The translations under genes and the position numbers were made by a program. A stretch of 64,000 nucleotides of DNA from JBLHZY01 sp047631555. Its GTDB lineage: Bacteria > Pseudomonadota > Alphaproteobacteria > Rhodobacterales > Rhodobacteraceae. The stretch is taken from assembly GCA_047631555.1 (NCBI GenBank), contig JBLHZY010000001.1, positions 1,178,001-1,242,000 of the forward strand, read 5' to 3'. The notes under the pieces were generated by a model that was not told the DNA's origin, searched no databases, and saw nothing but the letters and a program-made list of their open reading frames with translations. Shown here in pieces: positions 34,127 through 43,738 of this stretch. Position 1 is the stretch's first letter. Each line of letters opens with the position of its first letter.

Positions 34127-35064
34127 TGCAGGCGCTGATCGACGTCATCCTGCCGGTTTTCATTGTCATTGGCTTTGGCTATGTCGCCGCTTGGCGCAAG
34201 CTTTTCTCCGATAGCGCCGTTGATGGCATCATGCGCTTTGCGCAAAACTTTGCCGTGCCCGTGCTGTTGTTCAACGCGATTGCCCATATTGATCTGGCGC
34301 ATAATTTCAACGGGCCGCTGTTTGCCTCCTTTTATGGCGGGGCGTTTTCGGGCTTTGCCTTTTGTTATCTTGGCGCGCGATATGTCTTTAAGCGCAGCCC
34401 TGAGGACAGCGTTGCCATCGGCTTTTGCGGGCTGTTTTCCAACTCGCTCTTGCTTGGCCTGCCCATCACCGAGCGGGCCTATGGCACCGACGCGCTGACA
34501 TGGAATTACGCGATCATCTCGATCCACGCGCCAACGCTCTATGCCTTTGGCATCATTGTGATGGAGATCACCAAATCGCGCGGCCAAGAATTGGCGGCCT
34601 CCAAACTTGGCCTGCAAGTGCTTCGGGCGATCCTGCGCAATCCGCTGGTGATCGGGATTGGCTGCGGCTTTGCGGTCAATCTATCCGGCGTCGCCCTACC
34701 CGGCGCGTTTTGGTCTGCGGTCGAGATGATGAGCCGCGCGGCGATCCCAGCGGCGCTGTTTGGACTTGGCGGGGTCTTGCTGCGCTATCGCCCTGAGGGG
34801 GATATGAAGGTTATCGCTTGGGTCGTTGCAGGCTCGCTTTTGGTGCATCCGGGCCTTGCATGGCTGATCGGAGCTGTCGGCTTTGACCTTGGCCAAGCGC
34901 CGCTGCGCAGTTCGGTTCTAACGGCCTCAATGGCGCCGGGTGTAAACGCCTATCTGTTTGCAAATATGTATGGATCGGCGCGCCGGGTCGCGGCCTCAGC
35001 CGTTTTGATTGCAACGGCGCTTTCGATCCTAACGATCTGGGCGTGGCTGTTGATCCTGCCCTAA
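34126..35064 (+). CDS. AEC family transporter
   Basis: 312 residues, about ten membrane segments. TGATG overlap with the MBL gene. Auxin-efflux-carrier family pattern: LIDVILPVFIVIGFGYVAAWRK, FAQNFAVPVLLFNAIAH, GFCGLFSNSLLLGLPI, LRNPLVIGIGCGFAVNLSGV, PAALFGLGGVLLRY, SVLTASMAPGVNAYLFANMY. Members export small organic acids or amino acids; the substrate here is unknown. Last gene of the run that starts at dacC. Confidence 0.9.
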   Translation: MQALIDVILPVFIVIGFGYVAAWRKLFSDSAVDGIMRFAQNFAVPVLLFNAIAHIDLAHNFNGPLFASFYGGAFSGFAFCYLGARYVFKRSPEDSVAIGFCGLFSNSLLLGLPITERAYGTDALTWNYAIISIHAPTLYAFGIIVMEITKSRGQELAASKLGLQVLRAILRNPLVIGIGCGFAVNLSGVALPGAFWSAVEMMSRAAIPAALFGLGGVLLRYRPEGDMKVIAWVVAGSLLVHPGLAWLIGAVGFDLGQAPLRSSVLTASMAPGVNAYLFANMYGSARRVAASAVLIATALSILTIWAWLLILP

Positions 35065-35068
35065 GGCG

Positions 35069-37549
35069 CTAGCCAAATCGCGCCGTATAGCGCAGGCCCG
35101 CATCGCGCGACGGCAGCACAGGCGTGCGGTGTTTGCGCAGCACTTTTGGCCCAACGATGGGCAAGACGTGCTGACCATAAAGTTTGGATGCATCCGCCCC
35201 AGTCAAAATTTTGCTGAGCGCTGGAAAGAGCGAAAACAGCTCGGCTTTGGCGCCACGCTCAAAGCCCGCCATAGCAAAGACGCCCGGAAACAGGCTTTCG
35301 CCGGGCGCGCCATTGGCAAAGATCACCGCATGCATCGGCAGCAGCAAATGATGATAGGTCACGCCGCGTTTGCCTTGCGCTTGGCGCACGCGCCCATCGC
35401 CCAAGCTTTGCAAATGTGTGGCGCGGATCAGCTGGCCATGGGGCTGCCTACCATAGCCGGCCAGCTTGGGCATCTGCGCCCTCATCGGGCCTGAAGGGGG
35501 CACCAACATCGCATGTTGCGGCGAGACAAGCAGATCGCCGCGATTGCCCAAAGTGCCATCCCGAATGCGCAAGGGGCGCAGGCGCGGATCAGCCATAAGA
35601 GCGGCCTCCGATAGACAGCGCTTCCCGGCCCAAAGGATCGGCTGCACCCCGTGATGCATGGTGCAGATATGATCGCCCGCGCGCAGCGTCTCAATCAAAA
35701 CCTCGCCAGCGGGCGTAAGAATGCGCGTCCCGTCGCCATAGCAAGGAATGCCGATCGAATGCATCTCATCGCGCCCATCAACCTGCGTCGGCGCCACGCC
35801 AATAAGGGTTACCGCCTCGCCATTTGGAAAGGTCAGAACCGCATTGCCCGCGCCATCATCGCTAACCACAACATCATCAAAATTGACCGGCGCGCCGCCT
35901 GCATCGAGCAAGGTGGTGACATCGAACTGATCATTGGTCAGCCCGTTTAGATCATCATCGCCCATGTCGAAATCATGGATCGTATCGCTGCCAGAGCCAT
36001 CAGAGAAATGGATGGTATCGTTACCCAGGCCGCCCCAAATCGCGTCATCACCCGCGCCGCCCGAAAGGCTATCATCGCCCTGCTCGCCAAAAAGGAAATC
36101 GTTGTCGGCCCCACCTATCAGCGTATCAGACCCGCCGCCTGCATGGATCGTATCGCTGCCAGCACCGCCATCCAGATAGCTGCTGTAAACATCTGTCAGT
36201 TCGCCAGAGGCATCATCAATGCTGTCGTTGCCGTCGCCGCCATAGACCGTATCGTTGCCCAGACCAAAGAAGAGCGTATCATCGCCTTCATTGCCAAAGA
36301 GCATGTCATCCCCGGTCCCGCCTTCAAGGTAATCCGCCCCAAGGCCGCCCGACATGGCGTCATTCCCGGCATCGCCATAAAGAGTATCATCGCCGTCTTC
36401 GCCGTAGAGCCAATCATTGTCGTTGCCGCCGCGCACATAGTCATTGCCGCCGCCCGACCAGATCGTATCATTGCCGTCATCGCCATAAATCGTATCGGCG
36501 ATTAAAAAGCTGGTCCCGGAGACATCATCGATAACATCGTTGCCCGCGCCGCCATAAACCAGATCGCCGCCATCGCCATAAAGGATCGAGTCCGCGCCGT
36601 CACCGCCTTGGATTGTGTCGGCCCCATCGCCGCCATCGATCGTATCGTCGCCAATCCCGCCATCGATGCTATCATTGCCTTCGTCGCCATTGATAATATC
36701 GTTGCCCGAGCCACCCAAAATCGTGTCATCGCCAGTGCCGCCCTCGATGAAGTCATTCTCAGACCCGCCATCCAGATAGTCATTGCCAATGCCGCCATAC
36801 ATCGTATCGACGCCAGCTTGGCCCAAAATGGTATCATCGCCCGCGTCCCCGCCAAGCAGATCGTTGCCCGCGCCGCCATCGATGGAATCGTTGCCGCCGT
36901 CGCCCCAAATCTCGTCCTGATCCGCACCCCCAAGCAAGGTATCGCTGCCCGAACCGCCCCAGATCGTATCATTGCCCGCGCCGCCATCCGCATAGTTCGA
37001 CGCGCCGCCGCCGGTATCAATCGTATCCGCTGAGGCCCCACCAAGCAGAGAGTCATTATAGGCCCCGCCAGACATGGCATTGGGATCGACCTGCTCATAA
37101 AGCTGATCCTCAATCGAGCTGTAGAGGGGCGCATTGGCCCCGGTCACATTATCGATTGAGGTCACTTCCCACGTGACGCCCGGCGTTATCGGCCCATCGG
37201 CAACCGAGCCAACAAATGTTGTGCCGATATAGACGTCATAGACCGTGACGAAGTTTCCGTTGCCATCCGTTAGGGTAAAGCTGTTCTCAAGATAGCCCTT
37301 GGAATTATAGAGCGTGGCGCCGCCGGCATCTTTGACAAGGACTTGCTGGGTCGCGTCATTGCCAACCCCATCATTGAGATCATCGCCCTCAAAGGCCGTG
37401 TCCCCATCGGTAACGCTGAATTCAAGCGCATCCGTCGAGGTCGACCATTCAGGATCGACCATCAATTTTGAGCCAACAACGACAGACGGGCCGCCGCCCT
37501 CAATCACCCAAGCACTGGGGTCAAAACCATGAAATACATACGTTGCCAC
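35069..37549 (-). CDS. RTX calcium-binding protein with C-terminal Hint domain
   Basis: 826 residues from a probable GTG start at 37549 (VATYVFHGFD; AAGGG 8 bases upstream). A longer reading to 37705 enters the promoter. N-terminal ~150 residues are unassigned beta-rich sequence. Residues ~157-520 hold about twenty RTX nonapeptides (GGxGNDTIxGG type), which bind Ca2+ and act with type I secretion. The C-terminal part begins at Cys603 (PCYGDGTRILTPAGEVLIETLRAGD, VSPQHAMLV) and is a Hint domain. No signal peptide, as expected for type I export. Divergent from a second RTX/Hint gene. Confidence 0.88.
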   Translation of the reverse strand: MATYVFHGFDPSAWVIEGGGPSVVVGSKLMVDPEWSTSTDALEFSVTDGDTAFEGDDLNDGVGNDATQQVLVKDAGGATLYNSKGYLENSFTLTDGNGNFVTVYDVYIGTTFVGSVADGPITPGVTWEVTSIDNVTGANAPLYSSIEDQLYEQVDPNAMSGGAYNDSLLGGASADTIDTGGGASNYADGGAGNDTIWGGSGSDTLLGGADQDEIWGDGGNDSIDGGAGNDLLGGDAGDDTILGQAGVDTMYGGIGNDYLDGGSENDFIEGGTGDDTILGGSGNDIINGDEGNDSIDGGIGDDTIDGGDGADTIQGGDGADSILYGDGGDLVYGGAGNDVIDDVSGTSFLIADTIYGDDGNDTIWSGGGNDYVRGGNDNDWLYGEDGDDTLYGDAGNDAMSGGLGADYLEGGTGDDMLFGNEGDDTLFFGLGNDTVYGGDGNDSIDDASGELTDVYSSYLDGGAGSDTIHAGGGSDTLIGGADNDFLFGEQGDDSLSGGAGDDAIWGGLGNDTIHFSDGSGSDTIHDFDMGDDDLNGLTNDQFDVTTLLDAGGAPVNFDDVVVSDDGAGNAVLTFPNGEAVTLIGVAPTQVDGRDEMHSIGIPCYGDGTRILTPAGEVLIETLRAGDHICTMHHGVQPILWAGKRCLSEAALMADPRLRPLRIRDGTLGNRGDLLVSPQHAMLVPPSGPMRAQMPKLAGYGRQPHGQLIRATHLQSLGDGRVRQAQGKRGVTYHHLLLPMHAVIFANGAPGESLFPGVFAMAGFERGAKAELFSLFPALSKILTGADASKLYGQHVLPIVGPKVLRKHRTPVLPSRDAGLRYTARFG
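35985..37080. repeat. RTX nonapeptide repeat region
   Basis: Codon-level tandem repeats, 27 bp per unit, read on the minus strand as G-G-x-G-N/D-D-x-I/L-x. About twenty units with short non-repeat interruptions. Confidence 0.9.
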
Positions 37550-37869
37550 AAAAACACCCTTAGTCTTTGCCCCGCATTTGGGGGCAGTCCCACGCGAAAG
37601 AATGGCATCAAAGTTTAAGTATCGAATTAAGCCTGTTTCTCTTTCTTGCCACAATTTGCCTAAAATGCCGCTTTGGTAAAAAGGCAAAAATATAAATAAT
37701 TTCAATGTGTTAAAAAGTTTACGTTCAGGGAATTAACTATAAATGACCCTAACCGCGCCCCCAAACCGCCCCTTTCGCCCTTCATATTGAAGCTCACAAA
37801 CAATGCACGGTGAGGGCGAGGCAACGCCTTCACCACCAAGTGCAAAACAGACATTGAGTGGTGAGCAAC
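37550..37869. promoter_or_regulatory. Divergent AT-rich promoter region of the RTX/Hint pair
   Basis: 320 bp with clear AT enrichment (37670-37740). It holds the ribosome sites of both genes but no palindrome I can support. The usual -10-like TATAAA/TATAAT strings occur (for example around 37739) without a convincing -35. Confidence 0.45.
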
Positions 37870-40800
37870 ATGCCAACGCATGAGATACATTTTTATACCC
37901 AAAACCCCGTGGGCACCTTTTCCACGACCTTGGGCAATACAACGACCTACACCGGCGCAACCGCGTTTCAGGCAACAGCCCTGATCACGGATAATGCGGC
38001 CGGCAATGAAGGTCTGTTTCTCACAGATGACAGCGCAGGAACGCCCGAAACGGCGACTGCGGTCGTTACAGTTGGCGGCACCACCTATGCAAGCAGCGCG
38101 GTGCGGGCCGAAGAAGTTTGGACCATTCGCGATACAGTGACCAACCAGACCTTCCAAATGGTACGTTTCATTTGGAATGACGGCACAGGCAATCAAAGCG
38201 CAATGATGTCTGAGACGCAGCTCGTGAACGGGCGCGTTTATGAGACGATTGATTATGATAGCCTTCCCGATAGCGCGGCGGGCGACCTTAGCTTTGCCTA
38301 TGCGGATTTCTCCGACAATTTCATTGAGGGCACGGCCGGCAATGACGTTATCGACGAGAGCTATACCGGCGACCCGCAGGGCGATGTCGTCGATGGGCTG
38401 GACAGCTTTGAAGACATCTATACCCCAAGCACGCTGCAATGGAGCAGCTTTGGCGGCAACCTCACCGATATAAGCGGCGGCGTGACCCAAAACGTTGGCG
38501 GCATGAATGTTTCGGTATCCTGGCTGGATGAAGGCGCGGGCCAAACCTTTGAAGTTTCCACCATCGATAACTACGAAGAGAATGGCGAAAACCTCTCCAA
38601 CACCTCTTCTGCCGAAATTTACGGCCAAGGTTCGGGCGACAACTCAACCACAACCATTAGCTTCACACCCGCTAGCGGCTCTGGCTATGCGGATGAAGTC
38701 AACAACGTGATGTTCCGCATCAACGATATTGACCAATCCCAGTTCCAAGATATCGTTACCGTTCGCGCCTTTGATGCCGATGGAAATCCTGTCGAAGTGC
38801 GCCTTCTAGCGGACGGCGGCGATGTGGTTACGGGCAATACCGTCACCGCAAACAATGTGGCCAATGGCCCGGGCGATGCGGACGGCTCTGTTCTGGTTAC
38901 GATCCCCGGCCCCGTGTCTTACATCGAAATCGATTATGACAACGGCCTAACCTCGACCCAAGCGATCCATATCACCGACATCAACTTTGATGCGGTGACC
39001 CCTTCCTATGCGGACTCGATCGATGCGGGCGCAGGCGATGATTACGTCGCATCCGGTCTTGGCGACGATAGCGTCATCGGCGGCACTGGCAACGACACAA
39101 TCTATGCAGGCGCAGGCAACGATACCGTGCTTGGCGGCGCGGACGATGATCTGATCTTTGGCGAAGACGGCGCGGATACAATCGAGGCCGGTACAGGCAA
39201 CGATACCGTTGATGGCGGCGCGGGCAACGACACAATCATCGGCGGCGCAGGCAACGATAGCATCATTGGCGGAACTGGCGACGACAGCGTTGACGGCGAC
39301 GATGGCAATGACACGCTGATCGGCAACGCAGGCAACGATTCCCTCTGGGGCGGCGACGGCGATGACAGCATTGACGGCGGCGCAGACAATGACTCGTTGG
39401 GCGGCGACGCAGGCAACGATACGATTGACGGCGGCGCGGGCGATGATGCGCTTTACGGCTGGACAGGCGACGATCTGCTCACCGGCGGCACGGGCAACGA
39501 CTATATGGAAGGCGGCGACGGCCTTGATACATTCATCGGGGGCGAAGGCGCCGATACGATGATTGGCGGCGCCGGTATGGACTACGTTGATTACTCCGCC
39601 TCTGGCGCGGCGGTAAACGTTGACTATTCCGCAGGAACGGCTTCGGGCGGCGACGCTGCTGGCGATGTGATCACCGCAACTGATGGCATCATCGGTTCAG
39701 ATTTCGACGATACATTGATCGGCTTTGATACGGAAAACCTGACAGCGGGCCCTGACTTTTATACCAACGTTCTGATTGGTGGCGACGGCAACGATTCCAT
39801 CGACGGGCGCGGCGGCAACGACAGCCTTTACGGCGACGCAGGCAATGACACGATCCTTGGCGGCACCGGCGATGACTATATCGAAGGCGGCGCAGACGCC
39901 GACTATCTCGCCGCTGGCGCGAATGACGATACCGTCCTTGGCGGCACTGGCAACGACACGATCTTTGGCGAAGACGGCGCAGATAGCCTCGATGGCGGCA
40001 CTGGCGACGATCTGATCATCGGCGGCGCGGGCTCAGATACGATGGCTGGCGGCGACGGCGACGATACGATCTATATCGGCTCTGACGATGTGGCCACTGG
40101 CGGCGCGGGCGACGATCTGTTCGTGATCGATCCAACGGCCCTTACCGGCGGCGTCATCACAATCGACGGGATGGAAACCTCCGAAACCAGCGGCGACAGC
40201 CTTGATTTCAACGGAACCCTTGCAGGCCCGGTTACCTATACCGCCCAAGGAACAGATCCGGGCGGTCGCTCGGGCTTTGCAACCCTGACCGATGGCACAG
40301 TGATCAACTTCTCCAATATCGAGACGATCATCTGCTTTGCCCGCGGCACACGCATCCTAACGCCCCGCGGCCCCGTCGCAATCGAGGCCCTGCGCCCCGG
40401 CGATATGGTGCTGACCCGCGACAATGGCCTCCAGCCCATCCGCTGGATCAACTCGCGCCGCGTCGCTGCAACGGGCGATTTCGCGCCTGTGCATATCGCA
40501 GCAAACACCATGGGCAACGATAGCGATCTGATCGTCTCGCCCCAACACCGCATGCTGCTAAAGGGGCACCGCCCCGAGCTGCTGTTTGGCCAACGCGAAG
40601 TGCTTGCTGCGGCCAAACATCTGGTCAACGGCACGACGATTAATACGATTGAGGGCGGCCTCGTGGAATACTTCCACATGATGTTCGACCAACATGAATT
40701 GATCTTTGCCGAAGGCGCTATCACCGAAAGCTTCCACCCCGGCGATCACTCGCTGCGCGGCCTTGCAGACCCTGCACGCGAAGAACTGTTTACGCTCTTC

Positions 40801-40887
40801 CCAGAGCTGCGCGCCCTACCCGACAGCCACGGCCCAACCGCACGCCTGTGCCTTCGCAAACACGAAGCACACCTGCTCGCGGCCTAA
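37870..40887 (+). CDS. RTX calcium-binding protein with C-terminal Hint domain
   Basis: 1005 residues from ATG 37870, preceded by GGTGAG; the alternative GTGs at 37858 and 37861 are too close to it. Residues 1-150 resemble the N-terminal domain of roseobacter RTX/Hint proteins (HEIHFYTQNPVGTFSTTLG). A beta-sandwich-like region follows (~170-380). RTX repeats fill ~386-747 (GGTGNDTIYAGAGNDTVLGG etc.). Residues 822-1005 form the Hint domain with catalytic Cys822 (CFARGTRILTPRGPVAIEALRPGD, VSPQHRMLL). Exported probably by type I secretion; the Hint part may self-cleave. Divergent from the similar gene on the minus strand. Confidence 0.88.
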   Translation: MPTHEIHFYTQNPVGTFSTTLGNTTTYTGATAFQATALITDNAAGNEGLFLTDDSAGTPETATAVVTVGGTTYASSAVRAEEVWTIRDTVTNQTFQMVRFIWNDGTGNQSAMMSETQLVNGRVYETIDYDSLPDSAAGDLSFAYADFSDNFIEGTAGNDVIDESYTGDPQGDVVDGLDSFEDIYTPSTLQWSSFGGNLTDISGGVTQNVGGMNVSVSWLDEGAGQTFEVSTIDNYEENGENLSNTSSAEIYGQGSGDNSTTTISFTPASGSGYADEVNNVMFRINDIDQSQFQDIVTVRAFDADGNPVEVRLLADGGDVVTGNTVTANNVANGPGDADGSVLVTIPGPVSYIEIDYDNGLTSTQAIHITDINFDAVTPSYADSIDAGAGDDYVASGLGDDSVIGGTGNDTIYAGAGNDTVLGGADDDLIFGEDGADTIEAGTGNDTVDGGAGNDTIIGGAGNDSIIGGTGDDSVDGDDGNDTLIGNAGNDSLWGGDGDDSIDGGADNDSLGGDAGNDTIDGGAGDDALYGWTGDDLLTGGTGNDYMEGGDGLDTFIGGEGADTMIGGAGMDYVDYSASGAAVNVDYSAGTASGGDAAGDVITATDGIIGSDFDDTLIGFDTENLTAGPDFYTNVLIGGDGNDSIDGRGGNDSLYGDAGNDTILGGTGDDYIEGGADADYLAAGANDDTVLGGTGNDTIFGEDGADSLDGGTGDDLIIGGAGSDTMAGGDGDDTIYIGSDDVATGGAGDDLFVIDPTALTGGVITIDGMETSETSGDSLDFNGTLAGPVTYTAQGTDPGGRSGFATLTDGTVINFSNIETIICFARGTRILTPRGPVAIEALRPGDMVLTRDNGLQPIRWINSRRVAATGDFAPVHIAANTMGNDSDLIVSPQHRMLLKGHRPELLFGQREVLAAAKHLVNGTTINTIEGGLVEYFHMMFDQHELIFAEGAITESFHPGDHSLRGLADPAREELFTLFPELRALPDSHGPTARLCLRKHEAHLLAA
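39025..40110. repeat. RTX nonapeptide repeat region
   Basis: Tandem 27-bp codon repeats, GGC-rich, encoding GGTGNDTIxGGxGND units on the plus strand, interrupted by a non-repeat stretch near 39600-39770. Confidence 0.9.
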
Positions 40888-40927
40888 GAACGACCCGCGC
40901 GGGGCCAGCTCACCGCTCCCCACGCAC

Positions 40928-40959
40928 CCAACCGCGCGCCTTGCCTGGCGCGCGGTTGG
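40928..40959 (+). terminator. Terminator-like 13-bp hairpin after the RTX gene
   Basis: CCAACCGCGCGCC pairs with GGCGCGCGGTTGG around loop TTGCCT, 41 bp past the stop codon. No T-run, so it may act with Rho or only stabilise the transcript end. Nothing else is seen in 40888-41177. Confidence 0.55.
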
Positions 40960-41177
40960 AATTGTTTGGGGGGGCAGCAATTAGGCGCGGCAGCCCACCT
41001 AAGTTTTGCGAGCCATTTTAGGCCAAGGGCGCAATTGCGCATTCGTCCGAACCACACTCAATTCCGCTTCCACTAAAGATCGCGGCGAAATAGCCAGATT
41101 TCACAGGGCTCGATTTGATTGCCCTTCAAGCGGCATTGCCGCTACCTTCATCCACGTAACCATTTCCTAGGATCAAA

Positions 41178-41864
41178 ATGTTTAACTCGTTCATAGTTAT
41201 CGCTCTCGCCGTCTTTGCCTCGCTCCCAATTCAAGCCCAAGCAGAAGAGCTGCCCAATGGCGCCACGCTTATTCAGCTCAACTCCCGGACATTTGATCTT
41301 CGGACAGACGTGCGCAACCTGCGCCGCGGGCCAGACTTTATCCCACTGACCGAAATCAAATGGTTGTCGGACCTCGTCGACCGCGATCCCTATTTGGAAC
41401 AGACCGTACTCCATATTCAGGCCAGAACCCAACCAATCAGCATGACTTGGCCCTCTGTTACGCCGGATAAAGCTTATCCGCTTACTGAAAATATTCCAGA
41501 ATTTATGGCTGTCGAGGGCTTTCAAACGCGTTCATCCCACCCCAAAAATTTCAGTTTCATTCTACTCCCAATAGATAATCCGTCCGATTTTTACGTTAGC
41601 TGTAGCGGCTCGGAAACTGACAAATCTAGTTTTTGCGCAGTATTAGTAGCCTATCCGCCTGATAGCGAAATTCGGCTAATGGCACGCGTTTACAACGCCA
41701 AGCCGCCCTTCAACTTTAGAGAAATCGCAAATCGGATGCGTGAGATCGCTTACTGCCTTGATGTAACCGACCGACTTAGCGCGGATGGCGCATCCCCAGA
41801 GGCTCTCGTCGATCATAAGATAGACAAGCCCGACCTGCGCGATTGCCACGAGCTGGTTTCTTAG
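41178..41864 (+). CDS. Hypothetical secreted protein
   Basis: 228 residues from ATG 41178, with TAGGA upstream. Signal peptide (MFNSFIVIALAVFASLPIQAQA) followed by a mature domain without recognisable motifs. Four mature cysteines (in the SCSGSETD, SFCAV, AYCLDV and DCHEL stretches) could form two disulfides in the periplasm. Fewer GC-rich codons than neighbours. Flanked by a terminator hairpin and tRNA-Leu, so it is an isolated gene. No function assigned. Confidence 0.6.
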   Translation: MFNSFIVIALAVFASLPIQAQAEELPNGATLIQLNSRTFDLRTDVRNLRRGPDFIPLTEIKWLSDLVDRDPYLEQTVLHIQARTQPISMTWPSVTPDKAYPLTENIPEFMAVEGFQTRSSHPKNFSFILLPIDNPSDFYVSCSGSETDKSSFCAVLVAYPPDSEIRLMARVYNAKPPFNFREIANRMREIAYCLDVTDRLSADGASPEALVDHKIDKPDLRDCHELVS

Positions 41865-42067
41865 TGTCCGAAAACTCATCTAGAGAGCCCGATTGCCAAG
41901 CTTTCGCACCCTAGAACAAAGCACCCGTTTGATATTGGTGTAGGTCGCCTACTCTTAGCGAAAAATCCTGCGCGCCGCGCTGCTTGAAGCCGACACAACA
42001 GCGCAGGCTCTCGCGATCTCTACGAAACCGCTGCCGCTCAAATCTCAATGATTTTTTCGGATGGTGT

Positions 42068-42089
42068 AGACTTTCCAGTTGGAAAGTCT
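42068..42089. other. 10-bp inverted repeat next to tRNA-Leu
   Basis: AGACTTTCCA and TGGAAAGTCT with a 2-base centre. It abuts the encoded CCA end of the tRNA and may help 3' processing or termination. There is no T-run on the tRNA strand. Confidence 0.5.
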
Positions 42090-42176
42090 TGGTGCGGTCG
42101 AGAAGACTCGAACTTCCACGGGTGTTACCCCACAGCGACCTCAACGCTGCGCGTCTACCAATTCCGCCACGACCGC
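42090..42176 (-). tRNA. tRNA-Leu (GAG)
   Basis: On the minus strand, acceptor GCGGTCG pairs with CGACCGC, anticodon stem CAGCG/CGCTG with loop TTGAGGT gives GAG, a long class II variable arm follows, and the T loop is GTTCGAGTC. CCA is encoded. 87 nt. Confidence 0.95.
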
Positions 42177-42453
42177 ACGATCTAGGCTTGGTGAGGGGCT
42201 ACATAGCGAAGTGATCTACCCTTGTGAAGGGGCAAATCGCCCGTTTTGATCTTTTTCGCAAACACGGTGAAATCGCAGCGAAACGCGGGCTTGGCTTACC
42301 GGTGCGGGATCGGCAATTTCGGGTGGCTCCCGGCGGCAAAGCGGGGCAAACTCAACGCCGAACAAGAAGGCAAGCATGCCAACAGCGCCATATTTAAACA
42401 CGACGGATATGAGCGCTGCAAATATGCATACTGTTAATATGAGGGAGGCAGAC

Positions 42454-43113
42454 ATGGTTGAGTGGCAAACAACAAACGGCCTAACCTCCTATCCAGAGGC
42501 CGTTGCCACCATGGAGGCGCGCGCCGAGGCGATTGCGGCGGGTACTGCGGGCGAGCTGATCTGGCTGGTTGAGCACCCGCCCCTTTATACCGCCGGCACC
42601 TCGGCCAAGATCGAGGACCTGGTTGAACCGGATCGCTTTGACGTCTTTCAGAGCAAGCGCGGCGGGCAATATACCTATCACGGCCCCGGCCAGCGGGTCG
42701 CTTATGCGATGCTCGATGTGGGCAAACGCGGGCGCGATGTGCGGGCCTTTGTTAATCAGATGGAAGCCTGGGTGATCGCCACACTGGCGGAATTTGGCGT
42801 CAAAGGTGAGCGGCGCGCCGGGCGTGTTGGCGTTTGGGTTGTGCGGCCTGAGCTTGCGCCAAACGCCGATGGCAGCCCGCGCGAAGATAAGGTCGCGGCC
42901 ATCGGGCTGCGCTTGCGCAAATGGGTCTCGTTTCACGGACTCTCGATCAATGTCGAGCCAGACCTGAGCCATTTCAGCGGCATCGTCCCTTGCGGCATTT
43001 CTGAGCACGGGGTGACCAGCCTTGTTGATCTCGGCCTGCCGGTGACAATGGAAGACGTTGATCTCGCGCTGAAAAAGACCTTTGCGCAGATATTCGAGAC
43101 GCCGCAAACCTAA
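42454..43113 (+). CDS. lipB: Octanoyltransferase
   Basis: 219 residues from ATG 42454, after GAGGGAGG; an open frame starts 78 bp earlier without a ribosome site. LipB features: WLVEHPPLYTAGTSAK, RGGQYTYHGPGQRVAYAMLD, GRVGVWV, KVAAIGLRLRKWVSFHGLSINVEPDL with the catalytic Lys, and IVPCGISEHGVTSL with the catalytic Cys. It moves octanoyl from acyl carrier protein to lipoyl domains, the first step of lipoate synthesis. Between tRNA-Leu and the cytochrome c gene. Confidence 0.95.
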   Translation: MVEWQTTNGLTSYPEAVATMEARAEAIAAGTAGELIWLVEHPPLYTAGTSAKIEDLVEPDRFDVFQSKRGGQYTYHGPGQRVAYAMLDVGKRGRDVRAFVNQMEAWVIATLAEFGVKGERRAGRVGVWVVRPELAPNADGSPREDKVAAIGLRLRKWVSFHGLSINVEPDLSHFSGIVPCGISEHGVTSLVDLGLPVTMEDVDLALKKTFAQIFETPQT

Positions 43114-43209
43114 CCAAACGGCAAGTTTCGCCCGTGCGACAAAAGTCCCCTCGCAACTGCGCGCAGGCGCATTACATTAGCCTCAAAGAAATTCAATTCG
43201 GAGAATCCC

Positions 43210-43671
43210 ATGAAAACCATCCTAATCGCAGCCGCCGCCCTCGCCCTTTCCACCAGCGCAGGCTTTGCCTCGGGCGACGCAGACAAGGGCGAAGCGGATT
43301 TCAAGAAATGCCGCTCTTGCCACTCGGTTATCGATGGCGATGACGTCATCGTTAAAGGCGGCAAAATCGGCCCCAATCTCTTTGGCGTTATCGGGCGCGC
43401 TGCGGGCAGCGTTGAGGGCTTCAAATACGGCAAAGACATGCTGGCCGCAGGCGAAGCGGGGCTCGTTTGGGATGAGGAAAATCTTGCCGAATTTGTCACC
43501 GATACCAAAGGCTTCCTTGCAACGACGCTGTGCCAAGGCTCGGCCAGCTCCAAGATGACGCCGCAGCGCTTGAAAGAGCCTGCTGATGTGGCCGCCTTCT
43601 TGGCCGGCTTCTCTGACATGGACGAAGCGAGCGAGGAAAGCGAAGAGAGCGACGACAAATCAAGCGATTGA
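43210..43671 (+). CDS. Periplasmic cytochrome c550-type protein
   Basis: 153 residues with a signal peptide (to ~Ala20). Haem site C34-R-S-C37-H38; axial Met116 in SSKMTPQRLKEPADVAAFL. An extra Cys108 is present. The last 18 residues are almost all acidic or serine (DMDEASEESEESDDKSSD), an unusual tail. c550-type proteins carry electrons from the bc1 complex to terminal oxidases. The downstream ctaD gene fits that role. Followed by a Rho-independent terminator at 43706. Confidence 0.88.
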   Translation: MKTILIAAAALALSTSAGFASGDADKGEADFKKCRSCHSVIDGDDVIVKGGKIGPNLFGVIGRAAGSVEGFKYGKDMLAAGEAGLVWDEENLAEFVTDTKGFLATTLCQGSASSKMTPQRLKEPADVAAFLAGFSDMDEASEESEESDDKSSD

Positions 43672-43705
43672 TCGCTTTGCGCGGCGCGCGCTGATCAAAA
43701 CACAT

Positions 43706-43738
43706 AGGGCGGCCTCTTTGCCAAGAGGGCGCCCTTTT
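43706..43738 (+). terminator. Rho-independent terminator after cytochrome c550
   Basis: AGGGCG-CCTCTT pairs with AAGAGG-CGCCCT (a single G-G mismatch), loop TGCC, then TTTT. It is 35 bp past the stop. The rest of 43672-44006 shows no gene; a GGGAGGA ribosome site for ctaD ends the gap. Confidence 0.75.

Noticed and set aside
37702..38628. 308-residue minus-strand frame over the RTX promoter and gene start
   Set aside because: Antisense to the plus-strand RTX gene; no ribosome site.
39025..40110. CRISPR-like periodicity
   Set aside because: The 27-bp repeats are codon repeats of an RTX protein, not spaced direct repeats.
42216..42455. Hydrophobic 79-residue minus-strand frame before lipB
   Set aside because: Its start shares the CATG of lipB, with no ribosome site and no family resemblance.
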